Below are positions 33,508 through 43,151 of a stretch of 64,000 bases of DNA, piece after piece. The notes beneath the pieces were generated by a model. That model worked only from the letters and a program-made list of their open reading frames with translations. It had not been told where the DNA came from and made no database searches. The stretch is from Planctobacterium sp965279005 (GTDB taxonomy: Bacteria > Pseudomonadota > Gammaproteobacteria > Enterobacterales > Alteromonadaceae), in NCBI GenBank assembly GCA_965279005.1, contig CBDIHK010000029.1, forward strand, positions 1 to 64,000, given 5' to 3'. Every line of letters begins with the position of its first letter. The stretch's first letter is position 1. The position numbers and the translations under genes were made by a program.

Positions 33508-35571
33508 TTAAAAACGATACTGTACCGAACCATACACCGAGCGGGGCTCACCGACGAAGTAGCGGTAGCTGCCAAAGGCAAAATCGGCCCGTTCGGCGTA
33601 GTCTCGATCTAGCAAGTTAATCACCCTAAAACCCAAGCGCCAGTGCTCATCCAGCTGCCAACTGTTGCGCCAATTAACCAGGTGGTGTCCTTCGTAGCTA
33701 GCTGTGTTACCTGGGTCTAGGAAGTATTCATCAAGGAACTGCCATTCCAGTTGTGATTGCCAGGTTTCAGAAACTTGCCATTGCAGCACCGTGTTGGCGA
33801 GCCATTTTGGCGCCGTATCGATGCTATTACCCAGTATCGAACCACCGCGGCTAAGTTGGATATCGTTTTCGTATTTGTGTTCAGACCAGGACAGTTGGCC
33901 ATTCAATTGCCAACCAGGTGCGAACGACCAGGCAAAGGTAAATTCCACACCCTGGTGTGACGTTTCACCGTCGTCCACATTTTGCCTCTGGGTATCTTGG
34001 AATATGAAGTTGTCCTTGTCTTGGCTGTAGGCAACCAGTTCCCATTGGATATCAGCGGACCAGCCGCGCCAGCCCAGTTCGATGGCATGGCTGCGTTCTT
34101 CCTCTAGCTCTGCCAAAAGTTGCCCCGCCTGCAAACGGAACAACTCAGTTGTCTGGGGGGCACGGAAGCCTTGGCGTAGATTGGCAAAGATACGCTGTTG
34201 CTGCGCCAACTGCCAATGCAAACCCGCCTGATAGGACAACTGGCCAAAATCCACCTCTTGGTCACTAGGTCGCATGTAGCGGCAATTCTCGACCCCATCA
34301 GCACAGGCGGAACCATCGGCTACATTGTTGACATAGTCATAAACCACCTCGTCATAGCGGGCCCCTAGTTCAAAGCCAATGTCCTCACTGATCGTGCCTT
34401 GCACTTGCACATAAGGGGCGTATTGGTGGGCATCCACTTGGTAATCATAATGCACGCCAGCAGGTAGGTGGGGGGCAAACGGCTGATCCTGCTCCTGGAA
34501 CATCTCACCTTGGGTAAACTCGGCCTCTAGACCCGCTGTTACCAATACACTTTGCATTTGCTTGGACCAGGTAAGTTTCAACCCAGCACTTTCGTGTTGG
34601 TTCTGTTCCAATGGCTGCCAAGGGATAAAGTGCTGTAAAAAGGTCATATCGTGATGGCGCAAATAAGGTGTCACAGACAGGTCTGCGCCATTTGCCAGTG
34701 GCACACCCAACCTAGCATACCAGCGCCACGAGCGGCTATCCCGAAACGCTTCAGGATTTGGGTTGGCACGTTTCAAGGCGGAGTCCTTGTAGGCTTCGAA
34801 ACCCTCTACAAAACCCGCTGTTTCTTGGTTCAAATTAGTGTATGCCAGCACTGATTTGACCGAATAATCCTGGCCTTGTTTTTGGTAGACCAATGACAAC
34901 TTTTCCTGGCCAAAACCACTTTCTTCTTTGTAACCACCATCATGGGTGAAATTGCCATAGGCAGCGAAACCACCTTGACTATCACCATGGCTAATAAAAA
35001 ACCTGCCACGTTGGTATTGGTGCGGCCCAACCTCAATACCTAAATAGTCGCCAGCGTCCACATCTGGGCTTAACACGTTGATAACCCCATGGACGGCATT
35101 ACTACCATACAAGACGCTATTAGGACCGCGCAATACCTCTACCCGCGCCGCTTGTTCGCTGTTGACCCCAAACAATTGGTTGGCATTGCAAAACCCCGCT
35201 GCACGCAGGCTAATGTTGTCCTCGGCAATAAAAAAGGCGCCGCAGCCACCAGCGCCGGTCAGGACAGGGGAACGTATCGCTGTTAAGTGTTCCTGCCCGT
35301 TGCCCCTGCTAACCCATGTACCTGGAATACGTTGTAAGGCCTCAGTAATATGGGTGGCGCCGAGTTCATCTATCTCATCAGCTTGCAACCAAGCAACGTT
35401 ACTGGTTTGTTGTGCCAGGCTAGTGCGCCGATATCCCGATTGCACATAGATCACTTCGATATCCTGATCAGCCAGGCTATTTTGGTTATTGTTACTTTCG
35501 TCAATGGCGCCTGCACTTTGTGCCAGTGGCAGCGCCACTACGAGCAAGCCGAATTGTAACTTATCTAACAC
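33508..35571 (-). CDS. TonB-dependent outer-membrane receptor
   Basis: 687 residues with a signal peptide (MLDKLQFGLLVVALPLAQSAGA). A plug domain follows: 'EVIYVQSGYRRTSLAQQTSNVAWLQADEI', 'ITEALQRIPGTWVSRGNG', 'ARVEVLRGPNSVLYGSNAVHGVINV'. The beta-barrel ends '...GSVQYRF' with a C-terminal Phe. The paired Cys in 'GAGGCGAFF' and 'AAGFCNANQ' probably form a plug disulfide. The substrate (siderophore, vitamin, sugar) cannot be told from sequence. It is divergent from the solute-binding protein at 35672, which may capture the same ligand in the periplasm. Confidence 0.92.
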   Translation of the reverse strand: MLDKLQFGLLVVALPLAQSAGAIDESNNNQNSLADQDIEVIYVQSGYRRTSLAQQTSNVAWLQADEIDELGATHITEALQRIPGTWVSRGNGQEHLTAIRSPVLTGAGGCGAFFIAEDNISLRAAGFCNANQLFGVNSEQAARVEVLRGPNSVLYGSNAVHGVINVLSPDVDAGDYLGIEVGPHQYQRGRFFISHGDSQGGFAAYGNFTHDGGYKEESGFGQEKLSLVYQKQGQDYSVKSVLAYTNLNQETAGFVEGFEAYKDSALKRANPNPEAFRDSRSWRWYARLGVPLANGADLSVTPYLRHHDMTFLQHFIPWQPLEQNQHESAGLKLTWSKQMQSVLVTAGLEAEFTQGEMFQEQDQPFAPHLPAGVHYDYQVDAHQYAPYVQVQGTISEDIGFELGARYDEVVYDYVNNVADGSACADGVENCRYMRPSDQEVDFGQLSYQAGLHWQLAQQQRIFANLRQGFRAPQTTELFRLQAGQLLAELEEERSHAIELGWRGWSADIQWELVAYSQDKDNFIFQDTQRQNVDDGETSHQGVEFTFAWSFAPGWQLNGQLSWSEHKYENDIQLSRGGSILGNSIDTAPKWLANTVLQWQVSETWQSQLEWQFLDEYFLDPGNTASYEGHHLVNWRNSWQLDEHWRLGFRVINLLDRDYAERADFAFGSYRYFVGEPRSVYGSVQYRF

Positions 35572-35671
35572 CCTATTTTTTCCTAAATTTTAAGTTCGCT
35601 CATTCAAAGATGGGGATTTTGAACTAATATCCCTTAAATAAAGATCACAATTTCATGATCAAGGTTTTCCG

Positions 35672-36526
35672 TTGCGACACTCATTTGGTCACATAATACA
35701 GGCCTGGATTTGGGCCTCGCTGTTGCTATCCCTGGCCTCTAGCGCTGCAGGTAAAACTAGTACAGGCGTAGTCCCGATCAAGTTTTGTTACGAAGAACAA
35801 GGGCTTGAGCCCTTTTTTATGGGGACTAGCAGTTACACCCCAGAGCAAAATCCCGGCATTTTTATAGAAATGCTCTACATGCTGGATCAAAAGTTTGAAC
35901 ATATCCAAATTACTTTTGAACGGGCGCCTTGGAAGCGCTGCCTCAACCAGCTGAGAAACAACCAAAGCGATGCCGTGATTGCCAGGCACAACCAGGATCG
36001 TGAGAGTTTTGCACAATTTCCCAAGCGCGACGGGGAAATAGACCAAAGCTTAGCCATTTCTGACGCAAAGTACTGCTTGTTTACCAAACGCGATAGTCTA
36101 CTGCGCTGGGATGGGAAAGGCTTTACCACAGTGCCCGACAAACCATTGGCAGTGCCGCAAGGTTATTCCATTGTAGAAATGTTGCAACAGCATGCCTTGC
36201 CTTTAGTGTTTACTAACTCAACCTTAGGCAGCCTAGACCTACTGGTTAAAGGCAGGGCGGAGGCGGCGGTCACATTCTGTGAAGCCGGTGCGAACTTCCT
36301 GTGGAACATGAACCGCCCAGACTTGCAAATTGTCGCCCAGTCGCCGCCGCTGAATTACAAACTGGGCTACCTGGTTTTTAGCAAAGTTTTTTACCAGAAC
36401 CACCCACAGCTCGCGACTGAGTTATGGCGGCAAGCTGCCAAAATCCGCCGGGACAACTTTTCCCGTTTATTGGATAAATACGAGTCGATCGCCATACCTG
36501 GCAATGACAGCAGTAACCCCAATTAA
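35672..36526 (+). CDS. Orphan periplasmic solute-binding protein, TTG start
   Basis: 284 residues. The frame begins at TTG 35672, supported by AAGG 7 bp upstream; the ATG at 35655 is out of frame and soon stops. A signal peptide (about 1-28) precedes 'IKFCYEEQGLEPFF', 'PGIFIEMLYMLDQKFEHIQITFERAPWKRCLNQLRNNQSDAVIAR' and 'NSTLGSLDLLVKGRAEAAVTFCEAGANFLW'. It is a paralogue of the protein at 30703 (shared ERAPW.RCL block). There is no ABC transporter nearby. It is divergent from the TonB receptor gene, which suggests linked uptake or sensing. It ends 3 bp from the AraC-type gene, convergent. Confidence 0.78.
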   Translation: MRHSFGHIIQAWIWASLLLSLASSAAGKTSTGVVPIKFCYEEQGLEPFFMGTSSYTPEQNPGIFIEMLYMLDQKFEHIQITFERAPWKRCLNQLRNNQSDAVIARHNQDRESFAQFPKRDGEIDQSLAISDAKYCLFTKRDSLLRWDGKGFTTVPDKPLAVPQGYSIVEMLQQHALPLVFTNSTLGSLDLLVKGRAEAAVTFCEAGANFLWNMNRPDLQIVAQSPPLNYKLGYLVFSKVFYQNHPQLATELWRQAAKIRRDNFSRLLDKYESIAIPGNDSSNPN

Positions 36527-36529
36527 TCG

Positions 36530-37420
36530 CTATGTGAGCAACAGATAGATCCTAGTTAATAGTTCGGATGGCGGAACTGATTTTAAGTCATTCAGATATT
36601 CTTCAAACGGTGGAAAATCACCTGCTTCATAACCGCTTTCAGGTAGCCACTGGCCAAAAAACCAATCGTAACCCCGCTCCAGCTCGGCATAAGGGCCTTT
36701 AAACAATAAAGTGGCATATTTGCCACTGGGCAAGGTATGCGCCCCTACCCCAATACTGGTGTCGGCATCCACTGGCTTACCCGTGACGCAGGCAACAGAG
36801 CGCAACTGCACGGTGGGCACTGAATGCGGATCATCAAAATAAATGCCAAAAAAGCGGGTTTCCTCAGACATGAATTGTTTCGCCACAGCGTACTGCCCCA
36901 CTTTTTCAAACGCCTGACCAATGTTCATATAATCACCGGTGTGGGCCATACCTACTAGCGGGATTTCAGGATACTCATTAATTTCAACTTCAAACATAGT
37001 GTTTTGCTCCGCAAAGTCGTTTTCTTCAGGATGGTTGGGGAGCATCGGAATGAAAGGTTGCCAGTGTTGGTGTGCCAGTTTTTGCTCATCCCGGTAGCGC
37101 GCAGGGCTTTGGCCAAACTCTTTGCCAAAAGCGCGGCTAAAGGCCTCCAAACTAGAATAACTCAGTCTTTTGGCGATCTCGGTAAGGGACAAATCGGTCC
37201 GGATCAGATCGGTTGCCGCAGCGTGCAAGCGCATCCGGCGCACCGTGGCATTAACCGGTTCCTGCGCCAACAAACGGTAAATCCGGTGAAAGTGGTAAGG
37301 TGACATACAGGCAACCTCAGCCAAGGTATTGACATCAAGTGCCCCGCTGACGTGCTGGTACATATAGTCCACCACTTTTACCAAACGTTGCCGGTAGCTT
37401 TCACTGGTTGTTGCTTTCAT
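36530..37420 (-). CDS. AraC-family regulator with GyrI-like effector domain
   Basis: 296 residues from ATG 37420, whose ribosome site is GGGAGAGAGAG. The N-terminal double HTH (about 10-110) is AraC-type: 'VVDYMYQHVSGALDVNTLAEVACMSPYHFHRIYRLLAQEPVNATVRRMRL' and 'AKRLSYSSLEAFSRAFGKEFGQSPARYR'. The C-terminal part (about 135-296) is a GyrI-like/SOUL ligand-binding domain ('VEINEYPEIPLVGMAHTGDYMNIGQAF', 'TLPSGKYATLLFKGPYAELERGYDWFFGQWLPESGYEAG'). This Rob-like layout usually senses small amphipathic molecules and controls efflux. The target is unknown; the MFS efflux gene at 39354 is a candidate. Confidence 0.92.
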   Translation of the reverse strand: MKATTSESYRQRLVKVVDYMYQHVSGALDVNTLAEVACMSPYHFHRIYRLLAQEPVNATVRRMRLHAAATDLIRTDLSLTEIAKRLSYSSLEAFSRAFGKEFGQSPARYRDEQKLAHQHWQPFIPMLPNHPEENDFAEQNTMFEVEINEYPEIPLVGMAHTGDYMNIGQAFEKVGQYAVAKQFMSEETRFFGIYFDDPHSVPTVQLRSVACVTGKPVDADTSIGVGAHTLPSGKYATLLFKGPYAELERGYDWFFGQWLPESGYEAGDFPPFEEYLNDLKSVPPSELLTRIYLLLT

Positions 37421-37508
37421 CTCTCTCTCCCAGTTGCGGTGCCAGGATAGCGCCAAGCCATTTGATAATGTTTGCGCAGTTTAATGCCGATGCTACGAAG
37501 CGGCCCTG

Positions 37509-38717
37509 TTACACAATGCCCTTGTCAGCCAGTTGCGCAATTTCATCATCTGACAAGCCCAGAATACCGGCCAGGACTTCTTGGTTATGGCTGCCCACTT
37601 CGCCCCCAGGCCAGTCGGTGCCACCCGGGGTCTGGCCGAGTTTGGGCATAAGCGCTGGAATTTTGAGTGGTTTGCCGTCAATCTCAACTTGTTCAAACAA
37701 ACCGCGGTCATTGAAGTGGGGATCCTGCACCATGTCCTGTACATTGTAGATGGGTCCGGCAGGTACCCGGTTTTGCTCCAGTTGCGCCAGTACCTCAACA
37801 GCGTGCAAACTTGCGCACCACTGTGCAAGCACTTGGTCAATTTCGGCTTCGTGCTCTACCCGCCCAGGGTTGTTTGCTAAACGCGGATCATCAGCGAGGT
37901 CGGCCCGGCCTACTGTTTGGATCAAACGCTTAAATATAGAGTCGCCATTGCCACCAATCACCACAAACTTGCCATCCTTACAGGCATAGGTATTGGTGGG
38001 CACAATGCCCGTGACGGTAGTTCCCGATGCCTCGCGTACAACGCCCGCCCCTGAATATTCGGGGACGACGGCTTCCAACAGGTTGAACATGGATTCGTAT
38101 AGGGCGACATCAATCACTTGGCCTTGGTTTTGTGGGTCTTTTTGCCGGTGGATTATCGCCAATGCAATACCCAAAGCGGCGTGGATACCGGATATCGTGT
38201 CACCAATACTCAGGTTCTGCCGTACCGGCACTTCCCCCGGAAAACCGTTTAAATAACGAAACCCGCTCATCCCTTCACAAACCGAGGCGAACCCAGGCCG
38301 GTTGGCATAAGGTCCGGTTTGGCCAAACCCGGAAATGCGGGCGTAAACTAATTTAGGGTTGCTGGTTTTAAGGTCATCAGGTCCCAAGCCCCACTTTTCC
38401 ATAACGCCAGGGCGAAAGTTTTCAATAATGACATCCGCCCCGAGGGCCAGCTGTTTGGCCAAAGCTTGCCCTTGTTCTTGTTTCAAGTCTAAGGTGACTG
38501 ACTTTTTGTTGCGCCCCAAGCTGCGCCACCAATAAGAAGTGCCATTGTCTACCTCACGCCAGCCCCGTATTGGATCGCCCGTTTCTGGAGGTTCAACCTT
38601 TATCACTTCAGCGCCAAAATAGGCCAGTATAGAGCCAGCAAAGGGGCCAGCCAGCAATTGTCCAAATTCAATTACCCGAAATCCGTCAAGGGGGCGCATA
38701 GGTGTGGGGCTTGTCAT
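37509..38717 (-). CDS. CaiB/BaiF-family CoA transferase
   Basis: 402 residues, the usual length. The N-terminal 'PLDGFRVIEFGQLLAGPFAGSILAYFGAEVIKVEPPETGDPIRGWREVDNGTSYWWRSLGRNKKSVTLDLKQEQGQALAKQL' is diagnostic of family III CoA transferases. So are 'LVYARISGFGQTGPYANRPGFASVCEGMSG' and 'DVALYESMFNLLEAVVPEY'. The equivalent of the catalytic Asp is in 'VIDVALYES'. The substrate acid is unknown; carnitine-, formyl- or alpha-methylacyl-CoA are options. It lies 50 bp downstream of the GNAT gene and may be co-transcribed with it. Confidence 0.93.
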   Translation of the reverse strand: MTSPTPMRPLDGFRVIEFGQLLAGPFAGSILAYFGAEVIKVEPPETGDPIRGWREVDNGTSYWWRSLGRNKKSVTLDLKQEQGQALAKQLALGADVIIENFRPGVMEKWGLGPDDLKTSNPKLVYARISGFGQTGPYANRPGFASVCEGMSGFRYLNGFPGEVPVRQNLSIGDTISGIHAALGIALAIIHRQKDPQNQGQVIDVALYESMFNLLEAVVPEYSGAGVVREASGTTVTGIVPTNTYACKDGKFVVIGGNGDSIFKRLIQTVGRADLADDPRLANNPGRVEHEAEIDQVLAQWCASLHAVEVLAQLEQNRVPAGPIYNVQDMVQDPHFNDRGLFEQVEIDGKPLKIPALMPKLGQTPGGTDWPGGEVGSHNQEVLAGILGLSDDEIAQLADKGIV

Positions 38718-38767
38718 AGGCTGCTACCAAAAATAAAAACAGTGAGCTAGGGTTAGGGAAAAATTTA

Positions 38768-39220
38768 CTACAACTTGATCGTCATTAGATGATATTTATC
38801 GCGGGCGTCAAAACCCGCGTTGGAGTATAGGGATTTTAGCTTCTGGTTGCGTTTGTCCACTTCCAAATGCAGGGCACCAATTCCCATTGATTGAACCAAT
38901 TCTTTGCACTGCTGCAGGATTTGCTTGCCAAAACCTTGGCCACGGTATGCTTCGCTGAGGAAAAACTCGTCAACAAAGGCATCCCGCCCAGCCATTTCCA
39001 AACTGAAGCCAAAAGTAACGGCAATATAGCCCAACGCGAGCCGGTCCCCGGTTGCTAACCAAATAACCCCATAGGGATTGTCTTTTTCTAGGAGTTGCGC
39101 CAACGCACTACTCATTTGGCTATCGGTCAGTCGAATACCTTCGAATTGATGATAGGCCCGCACGAACAACATAAGTTGGTCAAAATCAGACTTGTCAGCA
39201 CGCTTTAACTTAATATCCAC
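38768..39220 (-). CDS. GNAT-family N-acetyltransferase
   Basis: 150 residues with a full GNAT fold: 'GYIAVTFGFSLEMAGRDAFVDEFFLSEAYRGQGFGKQILQQCKELVQSMGIGALHLEVDKRNQKLKSLYSNAGF'. The acetyl-CoA-binding loop is R-G-Q-G-F-G, and 'NQKLKSLYSNAGF' is the standard C-terminal motif. The acceptor substrate cannot be predicted. It is cytoplasmic, has no signal peptide, and lies upstream of the CoA transferase gene in the same direction. No ribosome site is strong. Confidence 0.92.
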   Translation of the reverse strand: MDIKLKRADKSDFDQLMLFVRAYHQFEGIRLTDSQMSSALAQLLEKDNPYGVIWLATGDRLALGYIAVTFGFSLEMAGRDAFVDEFFLSEAYRGQGFGKQILQQCKELVQSMGIGALHLEVDKRNQKLKSLYSNAGFDARDKYHLMTIKL

Positions 39221-39353
39221 CTAAGCTCCTAGTCATAAAAAGTCGTTTTGTCCCGGCACTGAATACCTCAACTAAGGATATCAACTAACTAGCGCAAAAA
39301 ACGCCGAGGTTAATGTTATACCGGACAGCACTAGCCGCAACAACCTGCAATTG

Positions 39354-40565
39354 TCACAAATGCTGCTCTGGTGCACGGCGGGCGATATACAACAAACAAA
39401 GGCCGGTGGCGGCAACCAGTAAATAAGCATAGGCCAAAGTGAGTGCCGTACCGTCGTAAAAATGCCCGGAAACCACGCCAAACAAGACCGCAATAGCGCT
39501 GGATAAAGCACCGACAATGGAGGCGCCAATACCCGCCAAGCCGCCTAACCACTGCATTGCCATAGCGTTGATGTTGCCAAATATAAAGCCAACGCCAAAG
39601 AGAATCAGTGCCAAACTCAACATGAAGCTGTAAAAACCAGGAATACCATTTGAGTTATGGGATGTTGCCAGAAGCACAAATGCAAACACCAGGATACCTT
39701 GCAAAGCCCATTTAGATAAGTTGTGCATACCAAAGCGCAATACCAGTTTGCCGTTGACCACGGCCGCCAGGCCTATGCCGAATGCTAGTATGGCAAAGTA
39801 CATTGGGAACTGGTCGCTTTTTTGGTAGAAATCGGAAAACATAGCCTGGGCGGTGCTTAAATACAGGATCATGCTACCGAATACCAAGCCGGACACCAGG
39901 GTATAGCACATTACCTTACGGTGCCGCAGGATGGCTTTACTGGAACGCCACATATTGGCCAAAGAAATGGGAATGCGTTTTTCTTTGGCCAGGGTTTCAG
40001 GTTGGCGCAAGCCAAACCATGTCAATACAACCAGGCCTAACACCATGAAACTGACGAATATGGCGCGCCAATGCCATTGCTGCAACAGCCACTGCCCGAT
40101 AAAAGGTGCTAACATGGGGATTAAGATGAACACCATCATAATGAAGGACATAACCCTTGCCATATGGTCGCCTACAAAGGTATCCCGGATCAGTGCCCTG
40201 GAACCCAGCCTGGATCCAGCTACGCCAGCACCTTGAATGGCACGGCCAATTAAAAGCCAAATAAAAGACGGCGCTAATAACGTCAATAAGGTACCCAACA
40301 AATACAAAAGCACGCCACTGATAACCGCAAAACGCCGTCCATAGGCATCTGAAACCGGACCGAATACAAGTTCACCAAAGACTGTCCCCAGGATAAAAAT
40401 AGAAATCACCAATTGGGTACTGTTGCTGGAAACCACAGCAAAGCTGTCGCCAATCGCCGGCAGGGCTGGCAACATGGCGTCTATTGAATAGGCAGTTAAT
40501 GAAGTGATTACCGCAAATAGGGCGATAAACTCAATCTTGCCTGGGGATTTGTCAGGAAATGGCAA
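39354..40565 (-). CDS. Bcr/CflA-family multidrug efflux MFS transporter
   Basis: 403 residues, 12 transmembrane helices. The motif A loop 'GPVSDAYGRRFAVISGVLLYLLGTLLTLLAPSFIWLLIGRAIQGAGVAGSRLGSRALIRDTFVGDHMARVMSF' is typical of Bcr/CflA drug:proton antiporters, as is the opening 'LFAVITSLTAYSIDAMLPALPAIG'. Its likely role is drug or metabolite efflux in exchange for protons. Its substrate is unknown. The AraC/GyrI regulator at 36530 is a plausible controller. Confidence 0.92.
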   Translation of the reverse strand: MPFPDKSPGKIEFIALFAVITSLTAYSIDAMLPALPAIGDSFAVVSSNSTQLVISIFILGTVFGELVFGPVSDAYGRRFAVISGVLLYLLGTLLTLLAPSFIWLLIGRAIQGAGVAGSRLGSRALIRDTFVGDHMARVMSFIMMVFILIPMLAPFIGQWLLQQWHWRAIFVSFMVLGLVVLTWFGLRQPETLAKEKRIPISLANMWRSSKAILRHRKVMCYTLVSGLVFGSMILYLSTAQAMFSDFYQKSDQFPMYFAILAFGIGLAAVVNGKLVLRFGMHNLSKWALQGILVFAFVLLATSHNSNGIPGFYSFMLSLALILFGVGFIFGNINAMAMQWLGGLAGIGASIVGALSSAIAVLFGVVSGHFYDGTALTLAYAYLLVAATGLCLLYIARRAPEQHL

Positions 40566-40633
40566 TTCAGGAATACAATTAGCTAGTTAGATAGCGCAGC
40601 CTAGCCGTAATAACCCCATTTAGCAAACAGGCG

Positions 40634-41956
40634 CTAGCCAAAGCGCCAAAATAAGAAAAACAAACTAAATGCCGCCAGTGCAGCTAAACAAAGTCGCGCA
40701 TAGTTTAATGCAAAACCGTGCAACCTGAATACCTCCGGCACATGCTGCATTTGCATTGCCCGTAAATTAAACCAAGCAAACATGGGCGCAGCCACAAACG
40801 ACACCGTAGTGGCAAAATCAATCAGTGCTTTCAGCTGTCCACTGAACAAGGCAATCACTAATGCACCGCCCAGCGCCACCACAACTAGGACTATGCGGAA
40901 ACAGGTTTTATGCTTGTGTTTCGGCAACGACAATTTGGCCTCGGCAACACGGGTCACCAACAAACCAAAGCCATCAGCGACAGCCAATACCGTTGAATAC
41001 ATCGCCAAAAAAATCAGTAGGCTAACGACGGGCTTGCTCCACTCCCCCAAGGCACTGGTGAATACACCAATCAGCTGGGCAGAAAAACCAATGGCGCTGT
41101 CGCTAAGCTCCTGCCCATGGCCGTGCAACAATTTGGCACCTAACACTAAAAAGATGATGGCAAACAAAAAACAGAATAAATAGCTGACATTAAAATCAAT
41201 GGCTTTATCACGGGCAAATTGCTGGATCCCCGCCATGTCCTTTGCCCGGCCTTGTACCCGCTGCTGCTCCACCACCCATAGCGAGTGCCAAATGGACACC
41301 TCCACGGTCGTGGGCATCCAGCCAACCAGGGCAACCATGAACGCGATACTAGCAGCAGAGGTTAAATCCACCTCTGGTTTCGCCGCCTGTGGTAAATCAC
41401 TTAACAAGGCCGCAGCAAAGGTAATCAAGCAGGACAGGGCAAACAAAACCATCATGATTTTAAGTACCCAGTCTAGCCCTTTATACCCCCCCGCCATCAG
41501 GATCAAGAGTGTAGAAGCCAGGATAACGGCCACTGATGCACCTAGCTCCAGGCCACCGGGGAATATGTTGGCCAGCAAGCCTGCTGCGACAATGGTCACT
41601 GCGGCCATTACGATAAACATGGTGCTAAAAGTAAAGGCAATACAAAAATAGTAGACCCAATTGCCTTGGCGTTGGAAAGCCTCCAATAAGGATTCACCGG
41701 TGGCAGCAGCATAGCGGGGACCAATTTGGAAAAATGGCAGCTTCACCAGGTGGGCTAATAGGATCAAGCCAATTAAGCTAAAACCGAAGTAGGCGCCGGC
41801 GCGGGTTGCTTGCACAACGTGGGAAACACCGATACTGGTGGCGGCAAACACAATGCCGGGACCAAACAAGGTGAATAATGTGGTTTTGAGTTTATTGACA
41901 GCCAATGCACGTTCCCCAGTCACAAAATTAATAAACACTAATTGCTGCCCAACCAT
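40634..41956 (-). CDS. Divergent NRAMP-related transporter
   Basis: 440 residues, 11 or so transmembrane helices. The opening 'LFGPGIVFAATSIGVSHVVQATRAGAYFGFSLIGLILLAHLVKLPFFQIGPRYAAATGESLLEAF' and the later 'MVALVGWMPTTVEVSIWHSLW' place it in an NRAMP-related clade. The canonical metal-binding 'DPGN' of TM1 is replaced by 'GPGI', and the TM6 'MPH' by 'MPT', so divalent-metal transport should not be assumed. The start is uncertain: ATG 41956, or a TTG about 18 codons in with a GGGGAA site. It is divergent from the lacI-type gene. Confidence 0.8.
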   Translation of the reverse strand: MVGQQLVFINFVTGERALAVNKLKTTLFTLFGPGIVFAATSIGVSHVVQATRAGAYFGFSLIGLILLAHLVKLPFFQIGPRYAAATGESLLEAFQRQGNWVYYFCIAFTFSTMFIVMAAVTIVAAGLLANIFPGGLELGASVAVILASTLLILMAGGYKGLDWVLKIMMVLFALSCLITFAAALLSDLPQAAKPEVDLTSAASIAFMVALVGWMPTTVEVSIWHSLWVVEQQRVQGRAKDMAGIQQFARDKAIDFNVSYLFCFLFAIIFLVLGAKLLHGHGQELSDSAIGFSAQLIGVFTSALGEWSKPVVSLLIFLAMYSTVLAVADGFGLLVTRVAEAKLSLPKHKHKTCFRIVLVVVALGGALVIALFSGQLKALIDFATTVSFVAAPMFAWFNLRAMQMQHVPEVFRLHGFALNYARLCLAALAAFSLFFLFWRFG

Positions 41957-42065
41957 AAGCCAGCTTGGATCCTGTTTTCAATAGGCAAGCAGCTCCCAGA
42001 ATCAGTATTGGTCGCTTAATACAATTGGGCTAGGCTACTGAATATCCCTGGACAGCGTAATCTTT

Positions 42066-43151
42066 ATGCGCCAGAATGCGTCTTTTCCTAATCGTTTAAG
42101 CCCTATGCCCAGGCGAAAAAAACCATTGAATTTAAAAGATGTTGCACAGATCTTGGGGGTCTCCACCGCCACGGTATCAAACGCTTTTAACCGTCCCGAC
42201 CAGCTTTCTAAAAAATTAAGGGAAAAGATCTTAAAAGAAACTGCCGAACTCGGGTATTTTGGCCCTAATTTGGCGGCCCGCTCCCTGCGTAAAGGCCAAT
42301 CAGATGTGATCGCCGTGGTACTGGCTGATACGCTTAGCTACAGCTTTTCAGATCCGGTGGCCAGCCAGTTTTTACAAGGGGTATCGGAAGTTTTGGCAGA
42401 ACACAAAAAGCAACTACTATTGCTGTCAAGCCGCTTCACTTCTACCGAACAATCTAGCGCAGAATCATTGCCAGATGGCTTTATTTTTTACGGAGCGCCG
42501 CAGGATGATACCTACCAGCGGGTGCAACGCACCGGCAAGGCCGTCATTGCTGTAGATTTTGAGCCAGGCAACGCCCCGGCAATTAACATAGACAACCGTG
42601 AAGCAGCCAAAAAATCAGCTTTGCATGCCTTGCAGCACAGTAGCGATAAAGCCGCGATTATCTCCTTGAGCTTGCTCGCCTCTGACCGGGTGTGCCGCCT
42701 TACAGAACAGGATTTGCATATCAAATCTTCAGTGATCGCCCATATGCGCTTGCAAGGTTATTTGGATGCCTGCCAAGAACTTGGTGTAGTATTGCCCGCC
42801 AATATGATTTGGCACACGCCATTAAACACCCCAGAAGTAGCCGAAATTGCAGCTTTTGAAGCGCTTACTAGCCACCCGCGCCCCGATGTCATTCTCTGTA
42901 TGAGTGATGTGATCGCCCTATCGGTGATGCGAACCGCCGAAAAACTCAACGTGGCGATCCCAGCGCAATTGCGGGTTGTGGGGTTTGATGACATCCCAGA
43001 AGCAGCCAGGGTTTCGCCTGGGTTGACCACGGTTTGCCAACAGAGCATTGAAAAAGGCCGGGCAGCCGCAAGGGTACTGCTAGAACCGGATACACCGCAG
43101 AACATGTTCCCAGAAACCCAACTGATTCTCAGGGGAAGCACTGGCGACTAG
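42066..43151 (+). CDS. LacI-family regulator, probable controller of the sucrose island
   Basis: 361 residues from ATG 42066, or 348 from ATG 42105 (MPRRKKPLNLKDVAQ), which is nearer the usual N-terminus. The HTH 'LNLKDVAQILGVSTATVSNAFNRPDQLSKKLREKIL' is followed by a periplasmic-binding-protein-like effector domain ('DVIAVVLADTLSYSFSDPVASQFLQGV', 'DVILCMSDVIALSVMRTAEKLNVAIPAQLRVVGFDDIPEAARVSPGLTTVCQ'). A copy of the putative operator lies at 42087-42100. It is before the second ATG, which favours the later start and autoregulation. Position and shared sites link it to the amylosucrase and receptor genes. Confidence 0.88.
   Translation: MRQNASFPNRLSPMPRRKKPLNLKDVAQILGVSTATVSNAFNRPDQLSKKLREKILKETAELGYFGPNLAARSLRKGQSDVIAVVLADTLSYSFSDPVASQFLQGVSEVLAEHKKQLLLLSSRFTSTEQSSAESLPDGFIFYGAPQDDTYQRVQRTGKAVIAVDFEPGNAPAINIDNREAAKKSALHALQHSSDKAAIISLSLLASDRVCRLTEQDLHIKSSVIAHMRLQGYLDACQELGVVLPANMIWHTPLNTPEVAEIAAFEALTSHPRPDVILCMSDVIALSVMRTAEKLNVAIPAQLRVVGFDDIPEAARVSPGLTTVCQQSIEKGRAAARVLLEPDTPQNMFPETQLILRGSTGD
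42087..42100 (+). promoter_or_regulatory. LacI-type operator copy at the regulator gene
   Basis: CCTAATCGTTTAAG differs at one base from CTTAATCGTTTAAG at 47658-47671. The site would overlap coding sequence if the gene started at 42066. It would lie in the leader if translation began at ATG 42105. Autoregulation by the LacI-type protein is inferred. Confidence 0.55.

Noticed and set aside
35655..35697. ATG at 35655 as the start of the solute-binding protein gene
   Set aside because: It is in another frame and reaches a stop after 13 codons. The TTG at 35672 with AAGG upstream is better.
42105..42200. The operator copy at 42087 taken as proof of the start at 42105
   Set aside because: No ribosome site precedes 42105 either, so both starts remain possible.
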